DNA from: Paragonimus westermani | Lineage: Eukaryota; Platyhelminthes; Trematoda; Plagiorchiida; Troglotrematidae | Length of the DNA stretch: 64,000 nucleotides | Direction of reading: 5' to 3' | NCBI GenBank assembly: GCA_008508345.1 | Contig: QNGE01003311.1 | Coordinates: 16,335-80,334, forward strand | In this document: piece by piece, positions 1-13,348 of the stretch | Numbering within the stretch: position 1 is the stretch's first letter | Layout of the letters: the number at the start of each line of letters is the position of its first letter | Notes under the pieces: model-generated | The model's input: the letters and a program-made list of their open reading frames with translations, nothing else | What the model was told of the DNA's origin: nothing | Databases searched by the model: none | Position numbers and translations under genes: made by a program

Positions 1-278
1 TCCTGAACAGACGATACAGTTCTCACTTAGGGAATGGGGCCCATATGTGAATATTGGTAAACAGTTCACGATGGAGCTCTTCAGTTTTACACATTTCACA
101 TTCTGTTATGTTTACTTGTGCACAAAATTCACAATCATTTGGAAAATCATGGATGGTTTATTTTAGCACATTCGAAGACAGACGTCTTCCTTTAAAATCC
201 ATGCGCAGTGTGGTTTTAACGTTTAAGATAACATTTGCCTTCAGGTAGACTTTCCAGCCAGCCTCTTTTCGAAAAGAA

Positions 279-324
279 GCTCTAGACTCGAGTTTCGCTC
301 TCATTAGAGCTCGTCAGTAGCGTA
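279..324 (-). ncRNA. Hammerhead ribozyme motif, partly decayed
   Basis: The minus strand has CTGACGA (consensus CUGANGA), a perfect 5-bp stem II GCTCT/AGAGC with AATG loop, GAAA, and the palindromic ACTCGAGT followed by C at the expected cleavage site. Stem I keeps only CTA/TAG before mismatches, so activity is doubtful. Confidence 0.65.
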
Positions 325-329
325 TATCC

Positions 330-405
330 TTGCCACGGCTGGGATTTGAACTCCGGCCATGCTTTTCTTGAGACAACCGAGTTGACCGGTGCGCTACTGG
401 CCTCA
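330..405 (-). repeat. tRNA-like SINE head (Pol III promoter remnant)
   Basis: Read on the minus strand it shows an A-box-like AGTAGCGCACCGG, then GAGTTCAAATCCCAGC, which fits the B-box consensus GGTTCRANNCC with one change. It leads straight into the HHR at 324-279. It does not fold into a normal tRNA and is probably an internal Pol III promoter of the repeat. Confidence 0.6.
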
Positions 406-496
406 CATTAGGCACGACCGAATTATCAAATCTGAACGATCAATCACTTTCGCTTGTGAGCACTGATCAGGTTGCCCAATCGTCTCGAGAGGATAT

Positions 497-541
497 GCAC
501 TGCTGACGAGGTCTAATGAGAGTGAAACTCGATTCTAGTGC
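497..541 (+). ncRNA. Hammerhead ribozyme motif, partly decayed
   Basis: CTGACGA at 503-509 and GAAA at 524-527 are kept. Stem I GCACTG/TAGTGC forms with one G-U pair. Stem II has one mismatch, and the stem III palindrome has one change. The expected cleavage would follow C535. Confidence 0.6.
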
Positions 542-625
542 TTCTTTTCTGAAGAGGCTGGCTGCAAAGTCTACCTGAATACGAAAGCTGCGATGAACTG
601 AGTGATGGTAAACTTGAAAATAAAC

Positions 626-1047
626 GAAATCGCCGACTACTCATCAGTAATTTAAAATAATATTCTAATACTATGCAGGTACATCGCTTTCAGGTAGTCT
701 AATGCCGTTGATCCGACATCTTGTATCAATACATTCACACATTCGCGTTCAGATACACACCTGTCAGAAAGTTTTCAAGAACGTTGAATTTCTAATAATT
801 TGGTATGAACTTCAGAAACCCGAACTTTAGACCTAGCTTTCTTTCCCATTCTCCTAAATTGTACTGGACATTTGAATTAGCTTCATCATAATCTGCTAGC
901 AGTTGTTTCTTATAATTTTATCTGCAAACATTTTGGGCCCGTTCTTATTCTTATCGAATCAGTCATATCAAGCATCGCTGTAATGCTTGGCTGAACCATT
1001 GGAACCATCTAGCAACAGCCCTGGGGATACGCTTCAGTTTATTGAGT
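626..1047. other. No gene recognised
   Basis: Stop-rich sequence in all frames. The part nearest 1047 may be the decayed 5' side of the following PLE. Confidence 0.5.
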
Positions 1048-1960
1048 CTACTGAAGGTCATATTGTTGAGGAGAAAAACATTTTCTATCACTGGGCGTGT
1101 GCTGACTGTTCATGAACGTGTCACCCAGATTTTTAGATTGTATTATGCCCAACCGAATGACTGAATTTCGTGAATGCCGCAAGAAAACCGCCAACAGTTC
1201 CTGTAAGTACGTACCATGAGGCAAACTATCTTTTAAAGGATGGGATCGCAGTGGACTCACCGTTAGGCCCACCAAGTGCAGAAAGATTCATGGAGATGAC
1301 AGATCAGACAAAACAAATTGTGTCTGAATGGCACGAAATTTGTACTGGTTGCATGAGAGACAAACTGCACAGACATTTTGGTGTAACTTTTCGCGGTAAT
1401 GAATATATCAAAAAACCCGCTTGTAATGAGCCACGACCAGAGCCGCAAAAACATGAATGTTCTGTCGGGTATAAAACCATCTACATGAAGCTCAGTGCAC
1501 AAGCTGAACATGTAGTTTATGATTGATCGGAAGGCTGGGCACAACCTTGATGATATTTTCAGCTGTGCAGCTACGACCATCGTTCATCTCCGAGCCAATT
1601 GTGTGCAATTACCCCGAAGACTGAGTGCCTAGCTGCGCTAACTCGTCTTGTATTCACTCGTTCCTAATTCAAGATCGATCATCCAACAGGGCTCTTGTCG
1701 AACAGAATACGTAAACACCACCCTGTTTGGCTAACGAACGGACGGCAAAGAATTATCTGTCGCGCACTTTTGGTTCACCTAGTCGACTTCAGTCACAGAG
1801 CCATTGTGGATGTCCCTCTTAAGCCGATCTGCCGCATCAAACACGTTCGTATCAGCGGTGTGAAATCTTATATCTTGGTCATTGCAGGGGCTAATCGAAT
1901 CCGGTTTCAAAAAGTTGTTCTGTGCTAGCAGAGGTAATTTATTCAAGCACTGAAGCTGTC
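1048..1960 (+). pseudogene. Decayed, internally deleted Penelope-like retroelement
   Basis: Near 1225-1290 the frame reads KDGIAVDSPLGPP, the PLE reverse-transcriptase block usually seen as KDGVAMGSPLGPL. Next comes a link resembling the region before the endonuclease (KTIYMKLS near 1475), then a frame near 1640-1710 reading SSCIHSF, where GIY-YIG endonucleases have CxYxF. After a frameshift comes an endonuclease C-terminal part (1695-1928) with HPVWLTNGR and LLVHLVDFSHRAIVD. The RT palm with YxDD is missing. Several stops and shifts make this a dead copy. Confidence 0.7.
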
Positions 1961-2077
1961 ATGACCTACCGTTGTCACAACGGGCGAAACAGCATCATAT
2001 TGACCATTTTTGTAATCCCCAAATGACACTTGGTTCACAGTGTACTGAGTTCCACCCAAACCTAACTCAACCATTAT

Positions 2078-2146
2078 TTTCATGTTTATTGTGTCACACA
2101 TAGCTTGAAAATGAAAAATCTAAAACGAGCATGTTCACCACGTTCT
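2078..2146 (+). repeat. Degenerate PLE 3' motif related to hammerhead
   Basis: About 150 bases after the endonuclease end, this stretch aligns by eye with 34081-34150 and 12665-12728 (shared TTTATYGTGT, TAGC, AAAACGAGC and a GTTC/GTTG near the end). The CTGATGA core is lost here. Confidence 0.4.
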
Positions 2147-5100
2147 GACCTCAGATGATATATCTCGGGGTATAGTTTCTTAGCTGAACTAATCCAAAAA
2201 TGTCTGCACCAAACTCTTTATTAAAGATACGTTTTTAAAGAAAGGTTACAACGCACAGGGTGAGTTACACGGATGGAATGTAAAACGTTGTTCTACAGAG
2301 TGGAACAAATAGGTAGAAATAATCCAATTCATTAAATGGACACAAGGATGGGGACAAACCTCCCAGTTGTTTAGGAGCAGTATACAACACCGTTTTTCAT
2401 ATATGAAAGTTTTATCCGAACTAATCCATTAGGTAGACAATCAAGTAAATAGCGTGAGAACGGGAAATATTAGCAAGTCACCTATTTCCAAGAATCAGGT
2501 TTAGTAAATTACGTAGACAACTCGCTGTCCGCTATCATTAAAACGTGAGATTGGATTAATTATATTTCCGAGAATAGTTTAAAAATGAAGACAGCGCTTT
2601 GGAATTTGTATCATATTTATCGACAGCTTTCATAGAATATTTCACAGGAACTAACTTTAATGGGGATTTTTTCATGATATGAACACCAGTGCATTCTTTA
2701 CTATGCTGATCGTTCTATCGGAGTTATGCTGATAAACCAGTCTGCTTTACTGACAAAAATTGTACAGCCATTAATGTTGCTCAGTAATTCGGTATCGTAT
2801 TTCTGAGAACACTTGTCTAGACTTGAAGACAATCATTATTCTTTGCAGCACATCTAGCAAATAAATTGACGACATTTTTCTACGTTAATTGCGAAGGGGA
2901 AAACTGCCTTTTTACACAAATAGTTTATGTAGCAAAAGGTTCTCCTGGTCGGTAGTTAACATGTGCTAATTATCAGTACACGACGAGCTAAAAGCTGATG
3001 TTCACAGTTGGTTGCGGTGCCTCTCCAGCTCTCATCAAACCATCCTTATCTAGCTATTGTGTGCATGTACAGTTAGTAAGTCAAGATTTTTGTGCGCAGC
3101 TAAGTATCTTGGCGGGAAGCGAAGGAAGCTGGAAAATTATCAAGCCGTCATCCAAGAACAAACAGCCGTGACCTTGTATTATTCATTAAAAACATGTGGA
3201 GGAACGTGAATAGCTTGTGGCAGGTACCCATTTAAACAAGAGATATATCTTCCGTTCTAATAATTTTCTATATTGCTTTTCGAGCCCTAATTTGCACCAA
3301 CAGTCTGTCCGTAGAATGTAGGGGTTAATACAACTGTTAACATAGTTCTACCCGTACATGACTTGTGATAAAAGGAATTATTATTCAAGAAACATCTCTA
3401 CAATCATGATAATTAAAAAGATGTCGTGTGACTGACATGAGAAAGAGGTTACGTTCGTGCTGAATTCTCCCCACAAACCTGTTCACCAAAAAGGCGAAAA
3501 ATATATTCGCACTATATCTCTTCAACACAACGTTTTCTGTCAATGAGTATTTCACGGTCCATTCAACTGTGATAAACTATAATGGCGAATCGCTCGGGTC
3601 CATACAAATTCGATCGGCTTTAGATATTCGATTGTTTAAGATGGATCCATGTGTTCTTCTTCCATTCAGCCTAGTAGTTCTGACCGATAAAAATAAACAA
3701 CTCCAGATAGTCACTTAACTGCTCGGTCCCCAAGCATAGTGTAACTAAAACTTTTAAAATATTGACTAACGCGGTTAGTCTGAATACTGTGGAAAACTGA
3801 TAGCAATTTTTCGGTGTAATACTATATTTGTAGACTGTACTACGCCTAACCGAAGTAGTGAATTTAAACCTCACTTATACTAAAACATAACGATAACAAA
3901 CACTTCTGTTATGATGGCGAGTTCCACTAACTATGCATGTGAGCTGAAGATGTTGGCCCCCATAGGGGTAATGCGATGCTAAGTGTGATCTTATTACCCA
4001 ATTTACCTCTGTTCATATCTAACAAATCTCTTCTGACTAAAACCTATGTTGCTAGTCTATTCAAAGAGGGACTAGACATAGATAGAAATAGCTAGTTATA
4101 TTCTACTTTAAAAAATTACCTCGTTCGTTGCTTAGTTGTGGAACTGCTTCATTAACGTTGGCTGAATGCAATTCATATTTCCAGACAGTTTCTGTACTAA
4201 GATACTTTCCGACCTGCTCACTTCAAACGGAAGCTCTGCCCTATAGTTTCACGTCCAACACAGTTAATTAGCACAGTGTACAATTAACCGGAAGAAAAGT
4301 TGAATGCCTACTCACGTAAATATTTTTTGTGTAAATCATATATGTTCACTATCAAGGTTGTCCGTTTCATTTTGCTAAAGGTGAACGCACGTGACGGACA
4401 AATTATGCAATTTCTCCCCCTCCGTGTGATACTCCTAACTGGATCACGTGCACGCGTGCATTATGAGCTGTAAAACCTTCGTTATGTTACAGTAAATCTA
4501 CTAAAAGCATTATGGCTTGTCACGAACAGTGTACGGAGGAAATTCTATTAATTTCGTCAGATTCAGGAAAGCAAACATTTTCACTACAGTTTCAGTGAAC
4601 AGATGATGGGGAAATTTTCCGTTTCCCGCTCGGCATGTGGGAGTTCAACCAACACGATAATCAACCAAGACAAGTTTGATTGAAGTGATGATAAAGTCCT
4701 GTTAGAAAACTACAATTGCCATCTAACTGAGTCCAAAACATTGTAACCTGACGGGAAAGCATAAACAATTGAACCTACTCTAGTGACAACATCTTGTTCA
4801 GTGAGAATACAGTATGCTTATATACCATACAAACGAAAGAAATAGAAGTTTCCATAGAACTTACTCAAAAACAGTTGTTTGCAATTAAAGGAGGTAAGTC
4901 GTCAATTTTATTTCGATTAACAAAATTTCTCATAGTTTGTAACCCGCGTGTCAGCTGCTTGCACTGCTCACTTCATGTTCACTGGAGTTCTGAGAACTGT
5001 GCGGCGAGCAACAAAATTTGCAGAAATTGTGCGGAGATCCGAACCGCTTAACATACAGCAAAAGAGGTTTAGAAAGTTAGGCGGAAAAGTACTGTGGTTA

Positions 5101-8100
5101 ACGAGCAAAGTTGAGCGAGAAACAGAACCTTTCGTTTGATTGCTGCCATTCACCACGTACATACATTACAAGGCATGTACTATGTGTCAACATTATTTTC
5201 TTAATTATAATGTCTTCTGGAATCTTGAGGCAGACTAAACTATTTTGGAATACTTGTTAGCGTTCTCAGCAATCACCAGTTGAGTCTGAGGTGTACGACA
5301 TTAATAACCCACAAATAGTTCACTAACTACGGAATTCAGAATCTGCAGCTACTGCAGCTGAGTGTGTGAGCATACCTGATAGACATTAACTAGTATGAAA
5401 CCGGTCTTGTGCTTTGAACAATTAGTAACCATCAAGCCCACATTACCTGTCACCTTACATTGTGAACTGGGTTAGTTACACAAAATAAATTCAACCTTGA
5501 GCTCAGACACTTTATACAGTGATACACAATGGTTTTAGTGTAACCGATATAAGTGTCATACGTGATGAACAATTAAGAACTTAATGCATTAGTAAATACT
5601 ATATGAATGAGTTGTAGGTGATTTGCCATGTTAAAATCACATACGAATTACCGCCATTTTTGTACAAGGTGTATGCCTGCTTTTATGAGCAATTTTTAAC
5701 TCGCAGCAATTGCCATTCAGTTCTAACGTGTCGAAAAAATCCCAACCGGATGCTTAGATTAAAGTAACTTTAGGTCAGTCGGATAGTTTTATGTAATTTG
5801 TTTTTACACTTCTGTTTACACATCTACTTTACATTCCATAGTGTGTAACTCTTGAAAACAAAAGGCTTTTTCTCCCCTGCGGGCAAGACTGTAGTGAGTT
5901 TCTGTTCACCACGTCCACGTAAATATTACTGTGCCTTGTTTCCCCAAATTCTGGTACACTCGTTTATCTTACAACGTCTACCATCCACCTAACATGATCA
6001 GCTTCAATAATAGGTTGAAAAATAATAGCTCCCAAAAGTGTACTCTCATATTATCGGTTTGTAAATGCTTGAACTGTTTTCTGTTGTGTTAGGTACACCG
6101 GGTGAAAATACCGACTGAACCGTCTTCCTTCACTTAAGTAGCTGTGATTGATTGGAACAAACAAACATGCACCAGAGACAGTCGTAAAGTCATATATCAA
6201 AAGCATTGTTCAGAAAAATGCGGACATAACGTTTCAGTTCAAAAAGATACGAATTTTGCACGACCCTTCTCGTCAAGGGAAAATAAATGTACTGAGGAAC
6301 ATGGTTAGTATGTAAATTGTTGGAAGAGCTGTAAGAGAAACATCAAAACACCGACTGGATTCAAACCAAGGACAGGAAGGGTAAGTCCTAACGCTTTCTA
6401 GGAGCTACCATCTAAGCTACTTTGTTAGGAAGATGAAAACAGTGACCGAAAAGGTAACCGAGAGCCCCGGCAATAAATGTGATTGACCAAGACCAAATTG
6501 AAAGCATCATTGTTTTTGTACTTTCACAGCTATGCAATTCAAAGTCAATTTATTAACCATATGCGCAGTGATGAAGAGGAAAGCAACTGGCAGATATCTC
6601 GAAATGTCTCTAATCGGTAATGAAATAAAAACCGCAATCCCTGCCCTCCTAGAAACGGAGAATATTATAGTTGGCAGTCCAGTCGTTGAAGAACTGCGCA
6701 TACTTGTTAAATATTATTAGTGATGCTTTGTTTGGTCCGTATATCCTACGTAACCTCAGATGGCCAATCTGGATCTGTATTGCTGAACACTCAGTAGGTT
6801 AAGTGGGATTCGGTGCGGTGCACGTGTCTGGACCGGAGCGATTGGCTGCATGCAGAACGATAAAAGTATCACTTTGCTCATCAATGTCAGTTGGAATAAT
6901 TTTCAGATTGCATGAAACGATAATGTGGCGCTTTCAGATTATTGAATACCTGACGACATTTTTGTTGTTGATTAGCTTTGGGGATTGTTGGACATAGCAG
7001 CCTCGCGTTTATCAGTGGATTCAGTGTCGACGTGTTGATGACTGCCGAACTTGACGCTTTTTTATTCCTGCGAAGTTATCTACCAAGTTTTGACTGAAAT
7101 CAATGCGTATGTATAGTTATTGTTTCAACCTGGGAATAGATATCAAAGCAAGCTTTGAGGTACTTAGCACACTGATCATGACGGATGTGGTGTTCATCTT
7201 GCTGAGGAATAGGTAGCTTCTTTCCGTGCCAGTGCAAATTACTGCAAACGGCCAACTGTTGCTTACCTCTGATAACCTGGTTAAGTGAGGCTGACTAGAT
7301 AACAAGTGGAATGCTTCATGAAATTAAAGGATGATTCCCTAGACAGATACCGACTATCTCCAATCATCTTCCCAGTGAAGTCGGGAAAAAGTCAGTCACG
7401 GATTAAACCTAAATCAAGACTAACACGCAACTCTTACTGAACACAAGTTGGTAACACTTTGATCATATAGTCACTGGATGTCTTGCATGAGGTGAAAAGA
7501 GAATTGGTGAGAAATACACATGGCAAACACTTGAAAAAAGTGCACCTGCGCGTAGCAACACCAATTTAAAGCGTGAGTGCAAATTACTAATACTTACTAA
7601 CATGTTCGTTAAGTATTCTAAGCTTGTGCAGTTTACATATAACATCCGCCGTAAGAATTTGAGTGGACAGCTGGTTAGACTGTGCACAATCAAGTGTTGC
7701 CACCGCATATGAATTGCACCAACACAGCACAGCAGCTGCTGTCCAAACCAGTGAAAAAATTGGATGGTATGTTATTTTACCCATTTTCCTAAACATTCGT
7801 AAGTCAGTAAACAGAGTGTGAGTTTTACTTCTTAAACCGATCAAGGGTGAAGAATCCAACATTTTAGTCAACACCTGGAGTCTCATACAACGGATATAAC
7901 TAGGTTCAACTATAGTCACGTAGTCTTATTTCCATTATGAAACTGAGCATAATCAGTATATTCTTTCGACCAGTTTTGTTTGTTTCGTATCACATTACTT
8001 GAGTCCAAAACAGTTTCAGAATGATGATGGCAACCGCCTACAATATCTTTGAAACCGCTCAGTGCAATGCTCAGTAGTTTGAACAGTCTGGATCCCAATA

Positions 8101-8940
8101 AGGTCAATCGGAAAACAAAAAGTTATCGGCCTACCAGTTTGGATAAAAACAGTGAGATCTCCGAAACCGGCTCGTCAATCCTCTAACGCAGTATTGAGTC
8201 TTTTGTGAAATTGTAGTCTAGTGACGCCACTGTCATGAAAATACGTTTCTAAGGAAATTTCAAACAAGAGTGACTCATTAGGTTCGTTGCATGTGCTGGA
8301 AATAGGGAGACTAGGAATACCTTAATGTTTGTCGAACTGTTTAGACTTTTGGTGGGCAATGAAAGGTTTGGCCGACCACTTCTGGGGAAATTTACCCATC
8401 GTGAGTGCGTGGTTTTGGAACCTGACCCCACACACGCATCACGAACATGACTAAATCTGCACCCGACAGTTAAGTGATTAGCAATAACTCTGTTGGTTTG
8501 AGTGCGATTTCAATCTTCAGAAGATCACGCTACTCAGAGTTTTGGCCAAGAGACTTAAAAGCGAGCACCACAATTGTACTTAACTCTTTAGCGGATGAAA
8601 CCGATACGGTAGTCTTCCTTGAGCTAGACATTACAGAATGGACAATCATGAAAACCGGGTGAAGCGGACTACTCATTAGCTTGCACATTTTTAGTGAGCA
8701 ATCGTGAGATGTTAACGTAGGCTAAAACTGCGTACATCTCAAAAATGATGGTGAGATTTCTCAACGATTCCAGGTAGAGAGGTTGAATCGTCTTTGAACC
8801 GACGATAGAATAGACAGCCACTTAGTTTTACCCACTTATCTAGACACATCATCAAACGTAATGCACTACTGCACTTTGTTACCATTTGCTGGCTTACCGA
8901 ATTAGACAGGTAGCTAGGCTGACGTAGATCCTCCATTCAG
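2147..8940. other. Intergenic or intronic sequence without a recognised gene
   Basis: Only short open frames interrupted by stops on both strands. The one item I can support is the tRNA-like SINE at 6350-6430. Confidence 0.55.
6350..6430 (-). repeat. tRNA-headed SINE copy (second family)
   Basis: On the minus strand AGTAGCTTAGATGGTAGC resembles an A box, and TTGGTTTGAATCCAGTCGG a B box and T arm. The T-arm wording GGTTxGAATCCAGTC matches the copy at 35846-35925. Confidence 0.55.
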
Positions 8941-9210
8941 GCTATTTCGAAAAGAACCACCAGATTCGATGTTCGTTCTTGTCAATGCTCGTTAGTAGTC
9001 GATACCCTTATCATGGCTGAGGTTAGACCTCCGGCCACGCTTACATGAGGTAGTCGTGTTGGCCAACACGTCGTTGACTTCATGCTAGTCACGACTGAAC
9101 GCTCAACCACTTTTAACTGTGAGTAATGGGCAGGTTGACCGGTCGTCTCAATAGAGGACATAGTAGGTGTCTTTCTAACTGCAACCGATAACTCCACGAT
9201 TATGACTTCC
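8941..9210. repeat. Degenerate copy of the composite tRNA/HHR repeat
   Basis: Matches the layout of 247-579: on the minus strand a tRNA-like head (9001-9081) precedes an HHR remnant (8955-9000) whose core has drifted to CTAACGA and CGAAC. On the right, GGGCAGGTTGACCGGTCGTCTC matches the middle of the composite, and TAACTGCAACC may be the outer arm. Confidence 0.6.
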
Positions 9211-12200
9211 GAGAGTGGTTGAAATCTCTAATGTTATTAAACCTAGTATGTCCCATGATTCAAGTAATTGTGAACAAATCGTATGAAGATGCGTAGGTTT
9301 GGAGGTCATAAGGGACTTCCATGATACGACAGAAGTAGCCGTACTTAATAGGAAGTTTGGAAAACCAGTGAAATAAATATATATATAGTGAAATAAATAT
9401 ATAGGTTTGCAGCTAAGAAGAGGTCACTAGTACCCTGATTCGACAGTTTGATCGAGCCCTATGAATCAATGTCATGACTTCTCTAACTGCAGGTAGTTTT
9501 CTAACGTCATCCGCTACCCTGCAATAACCGATGTACAGAATGCTATCCAAAATGCATTGAGAATCCACAATTCACTTTCCCACCGGGAGTTTGAGTGAAT
9601 CTCATCTTTTGACAGTTGTTATATGTGTCCATATTTCACCTGATAGATGGACGGGTACATATAAGCAACGCATACGTAAAAATTACCAACAGCCAAAGAG
9701 AAAACATCGAGCAACCTGACTCGGACTGGAAGAATCTGAGAACCTGAGTTTATATTCGCGCGGTGTCGTGTAGAAATAACAGATCTAACTGATGGTTTGT
9801 CTGAGTTTCAGTGGGTTACCAACAAAAACATTGTGAATAATAAGGTTAAACGAAAAAATAAGCACACTGCGAAACAGTTGAGTAGGTTAGGTGCCCAGTG
9901 AACGCAATGCAAACAAGCAAAGTACATCTCAGCAAGCTAATTAGCCCAATTGCACAATGGACCTCGTCAAAATTTCGTGGGCCTTCAATTCCATTGTGTT
10001 TAGCGCTGCGTGCAAACCACATCTTTGTTTCAAAATATCACTGCTTGATGTGTATCATTCGGATGTTAAGTAATTTTGTGCTGAACTGTCCCGCTACTGT
10101 GTCAATGAGCAAGAACCATCCGTACTTCAGTTGAAGTAATGTGAAACTACTGCATACTTGATGCGCACGGTAAAGGTTGGCGATAATTTCCTTCATCCGA
10201 CCTCCTTATTTTTGTAATGATTGTAGTGCCGTTTGCTACCTTACAACTAATTCCGCAGCACCAGGTCATACGGTCCCCACTTTGTGCATCCAGCTACTTG
10301 ATATCACTGAATGGCGTTTCAATATATTTTTAAAAACCGTTTATTCATTTCGAGATACACAAAAATGTTTCAAAACATCGCGACAAGATGTTAAGACCAG
10401 TCGACCTCGATTCTCTGAATAAGACAAGTACCCCGTTTGAACCATCTCAGCCTTAAAAACATACATCAAATGAAAAGGCTCACACGTCTACATGCTAAGC
10501 CTGCTCTGCTAGATGGATTGTGAATTGTTGTGCAATGTGACTTCAGGCAAACAATTTCAGCTAAACAAAATAGGTGACAATTCATCCATGGAAACAGGCA
10601 CAATATTTGGTGAAATTAAGAAAGCTAACAGGTTGGCATTCAAACAAATGTTTTGTATCTGCGAAATGTTGCCAGACGACGTCAGATCTCATCAGACGTT
10701 GTCCATGTGATTCCGAGTCGTCCAGCTTAAAGACCGCATGACAGAAAAAAGGGCGATCATCAGTTCCGTCCAGTCAAGACAAGCGCAGACTACTGACACG
10801 CGTCTTAAACAACTGTGGATTTTCAGCAGTACAAACTGCTTCCGTGTAGTGCGATTTAGCGAGGTTCTTTCAAACTAAAATACTTTACTACTCACTCTGG
10901 TCAAATTATCCATGGGTGAAACGGCCAGTCTTTCTTAGTTACGAACAAAACCAAATTGAGCCACATCAGAAATTCTAGCGGATAGCTGGTTAGGAGTTTG
11001 AGACAATCAGTTACAAGTAGAAATTATTCCACATGGAGTCGATGCACAGAGATTGTGCCAACTTGTTCTTAAAACTGTTTTGCTTGGACACCCAGCAACA
11101 GGAGATAACCAGTAGTTATGTTGCGCTCGGTCTAAGGGGTATGCGTGAACAGGCTATTGTGGATGGGGAACAAAGCTCCAGTTCATACAGCTCTGCATTG
11201 AAGGGTAATGTTATTACGTCATATGTGTCAACAAAATTTATTTTGCAGCAGGATATTATCTTATTTCTTGTCTTACTCCACAAGAAGATAGTGACAACCT
11301 GGGTCATAACAGGTGTCATAATTGGCACCCTATTATCAAAATAGACAAAAAAATGATTAGCCGCCGGAATATGCCTACTCACTAACTATATGACGATGCT
11401 GGCATTTTATGCCCCACAGGTGACTACAACTGTGTTCGGTTCCCTCATCACTAGTGCTCCGAAGCGCCGTACAGAAATTGTCTATAGGGATGGAGTGCAC
11501 ACTCTTTACGACTTGCGTCCGAACAGAAACGTTTCAAGATGAGCTCGTATTTTTAACGTCTGTCTCTCTGCATTTGTTCGGTCACTATCCAAAACCATAA
11601 AGTGTATTGTTCTATTTGTGATGGACCAATAACCACTCACGTTAATTACCATTGTATTGACCCGAAATATGGGTTCGTAGAGAACATAAGGATGATGATG
11701 CTTAAATTTTGGGAGAAATAAACAGCTACTGTAGTCCCAAACATATACCATCACCAGGACAGGCGCCAATGTTTAGTTAGACTAGAATGTTGGACCTATC
11801 ACGCTAACACAAACTGGCTCTACTCGCAGTCGACCACTCATGGAGTTATTCACACAATTCACATTTAATGAAGCTGGAGAAGATCCGCGTTTTAGTCCAC
11901 ATTTAAATTTCCTACTGAGCATGGTGATCATGTTTGAACAGTGTGGCTATGCATGTGGAATGATGTTAAAACAATCAACACATTGGGAAATAAGAAATGA
12001 TATACACTGCATGCTATCGTGGTGTGAGATGCGGATGTACATCTCTACTGCAGTTCCCTCATGCTCATCGCAGGCTGTGACCGTGATCCACCAGTCTAGT
12101 ATGGAAATAATCATGCAATCGGTCTACCACCTTTTCGCTACTACGGCATGACTGAAAACATCCATGGTTGTTTAGTTGCTCCATTTATCTCAGCTTGGTA

Positions 12201-12660
12201 CACGAAAGGTGAACTGGGACGACACGAGTGTTTGAGTCCCACATATATATGTATATACACGTGTGTGTCAGACGTTCTAAACTCTGCAGCTTAACTGTTG
12301 TACAGTATCAACTAGAACATAAAGGTTTAGGTTTGAATCAGTCTTGTCTAGGGAGCGAAGTATTTACCCTACGTTTGGTAGCAGTAACGCCGAGCGCATA
12401 TTCCGCATAGCGGTGAGAGTTTGCAAACAGAAAAGTGAAATCAAGTATTGTTTTTCGAATTGAAGTCTTATCAAGCTGTTGAAAATTTGAGCAGTCTATT
12501 TCTGTTTAACCACTTTACATACTTTTCCCGAGTGTTGTGTTCTGCCACCCAACTTTTAATCTGCTGGATATTTGTGAACAGTATGAATTAGCTAAATGGA
12601 TAGGGTTTGCTGTGACAGAACCCGTAAATCGAAAGTTCGTAAAAATCCCCCCCGTGAAAT
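9211..12660. other. No gene recognised; short AT repeats
   Basis: A direct repeat of GTGAAATAAATATAT occurs twice at 9369-9404. TA/CA-rich simple sequence lies at 12240-12270. Open frames near 11033-11344 and 11840-12151 do not resemble any family I know. Confidence 0.5.
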
Positions 12661-12676
12661 GTGTGATATAAATGTG

Positions 12677-12728
12677 ATGTGTTTAGCCTGATGATGAATC
12701 ACTGAAAACGAGCTTGTTCGCTACACAT
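12677..12728 (+). ncRNA. PLE-type hammerhead-like motif
   Basis: Stem I is well formed: ATGTG-TT-TAGC (12677-12687) pairs with GCTA-CACAT (12720-12728), leaving a TT bulge. CTGATGA (12688-12694) and GAAA (12704-12707) are present. Stem III A-A-C/G-T-T closes on a near-palindrome, and C12719 sits at the cleavage position. Stem II is poor (about 2 bp plus unpaired bases), so it is probably a decayed ribozyme. No PLE coding remnant was seen directly upstream. Confidence 0.5.
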
Positions 12729-13348
12729 TGTTTTCCAAATCAAAAGTTAATTGATAATGAGAAAAAACAGCGTTCACCTTCAAGTGCTTGGCATCCCTCG
12801 TCAAAATGTGCAGTGAGCCAAGGGGAACTGTGCACCTCCGATAATCCGCCAAATTGACTGCTTTCCAAGAAAGTGTACATCCTCACAACCGAGAAGGTAT
12901 TAATTCGATTACCCATTGCTAGCCGTTAAATAGTCGGGAAGTTTGCATAGCAAAAACTAAACACTATACTCACCGGACCAAAGCTTCTGTGTTCGGTAGT
13001 ATTTTCCCTAGATCATTCTAAATGGAAGCACCAGTTTCCCGTCTGGCTCTCATAGAAGCACAGCTAAGCTTCCAGCGTTCAAGTTCGATAGTCCTGTTGC
13101 TGGTGTTGGAAGTCACTAAAGTCAGTTTTAAAGTGCCCCCATTAGATACCCAACATTAAAAGCTATTAATGATCGAACGGCTGCACAGTTTTTCGCAGTT
13201 ATCCCCGGTGTGAAATTATGAGCAACGTCATAGTAGAATGAAGTTGCTAACTGGATGTTCTGAATGTCCAATCGTTCCGAGCCACATTCTCAAGCATTTT
13301 TCAACATACTCTTTCGCCTTCACGTTCACCAGATAGATGCTGTCCAAC
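12729..13348. other. No gene recognised
   Basis: Stop-rich in all frames; nothing supportable. Confidence 0.5.

Larger units (their letters stand above)
247..579. repeat. Composite inverted repeat: two HHR-bearing SINE-like units head to head
   Basis: The ends (about 247-330 and 493-579) are imperfect reverse complements of about 85 bases, each with the shared motif GGCTGGCTG near its outer edge. Each arm contains a hammerhead-like core (minus strand 279-324, plus strand 497-541). The minus-strand unit also has a tRNA-like head at 330-405 with a B-box-like GAGTTCAAATCC. The sequence before the plus-strand HHR looks like the same tRNA-like head with the B box deleted. The best reading is two copies of one tRNA-derived, HHR-carrying element inserted in opposite orientation. 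Confidence 0.7.
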
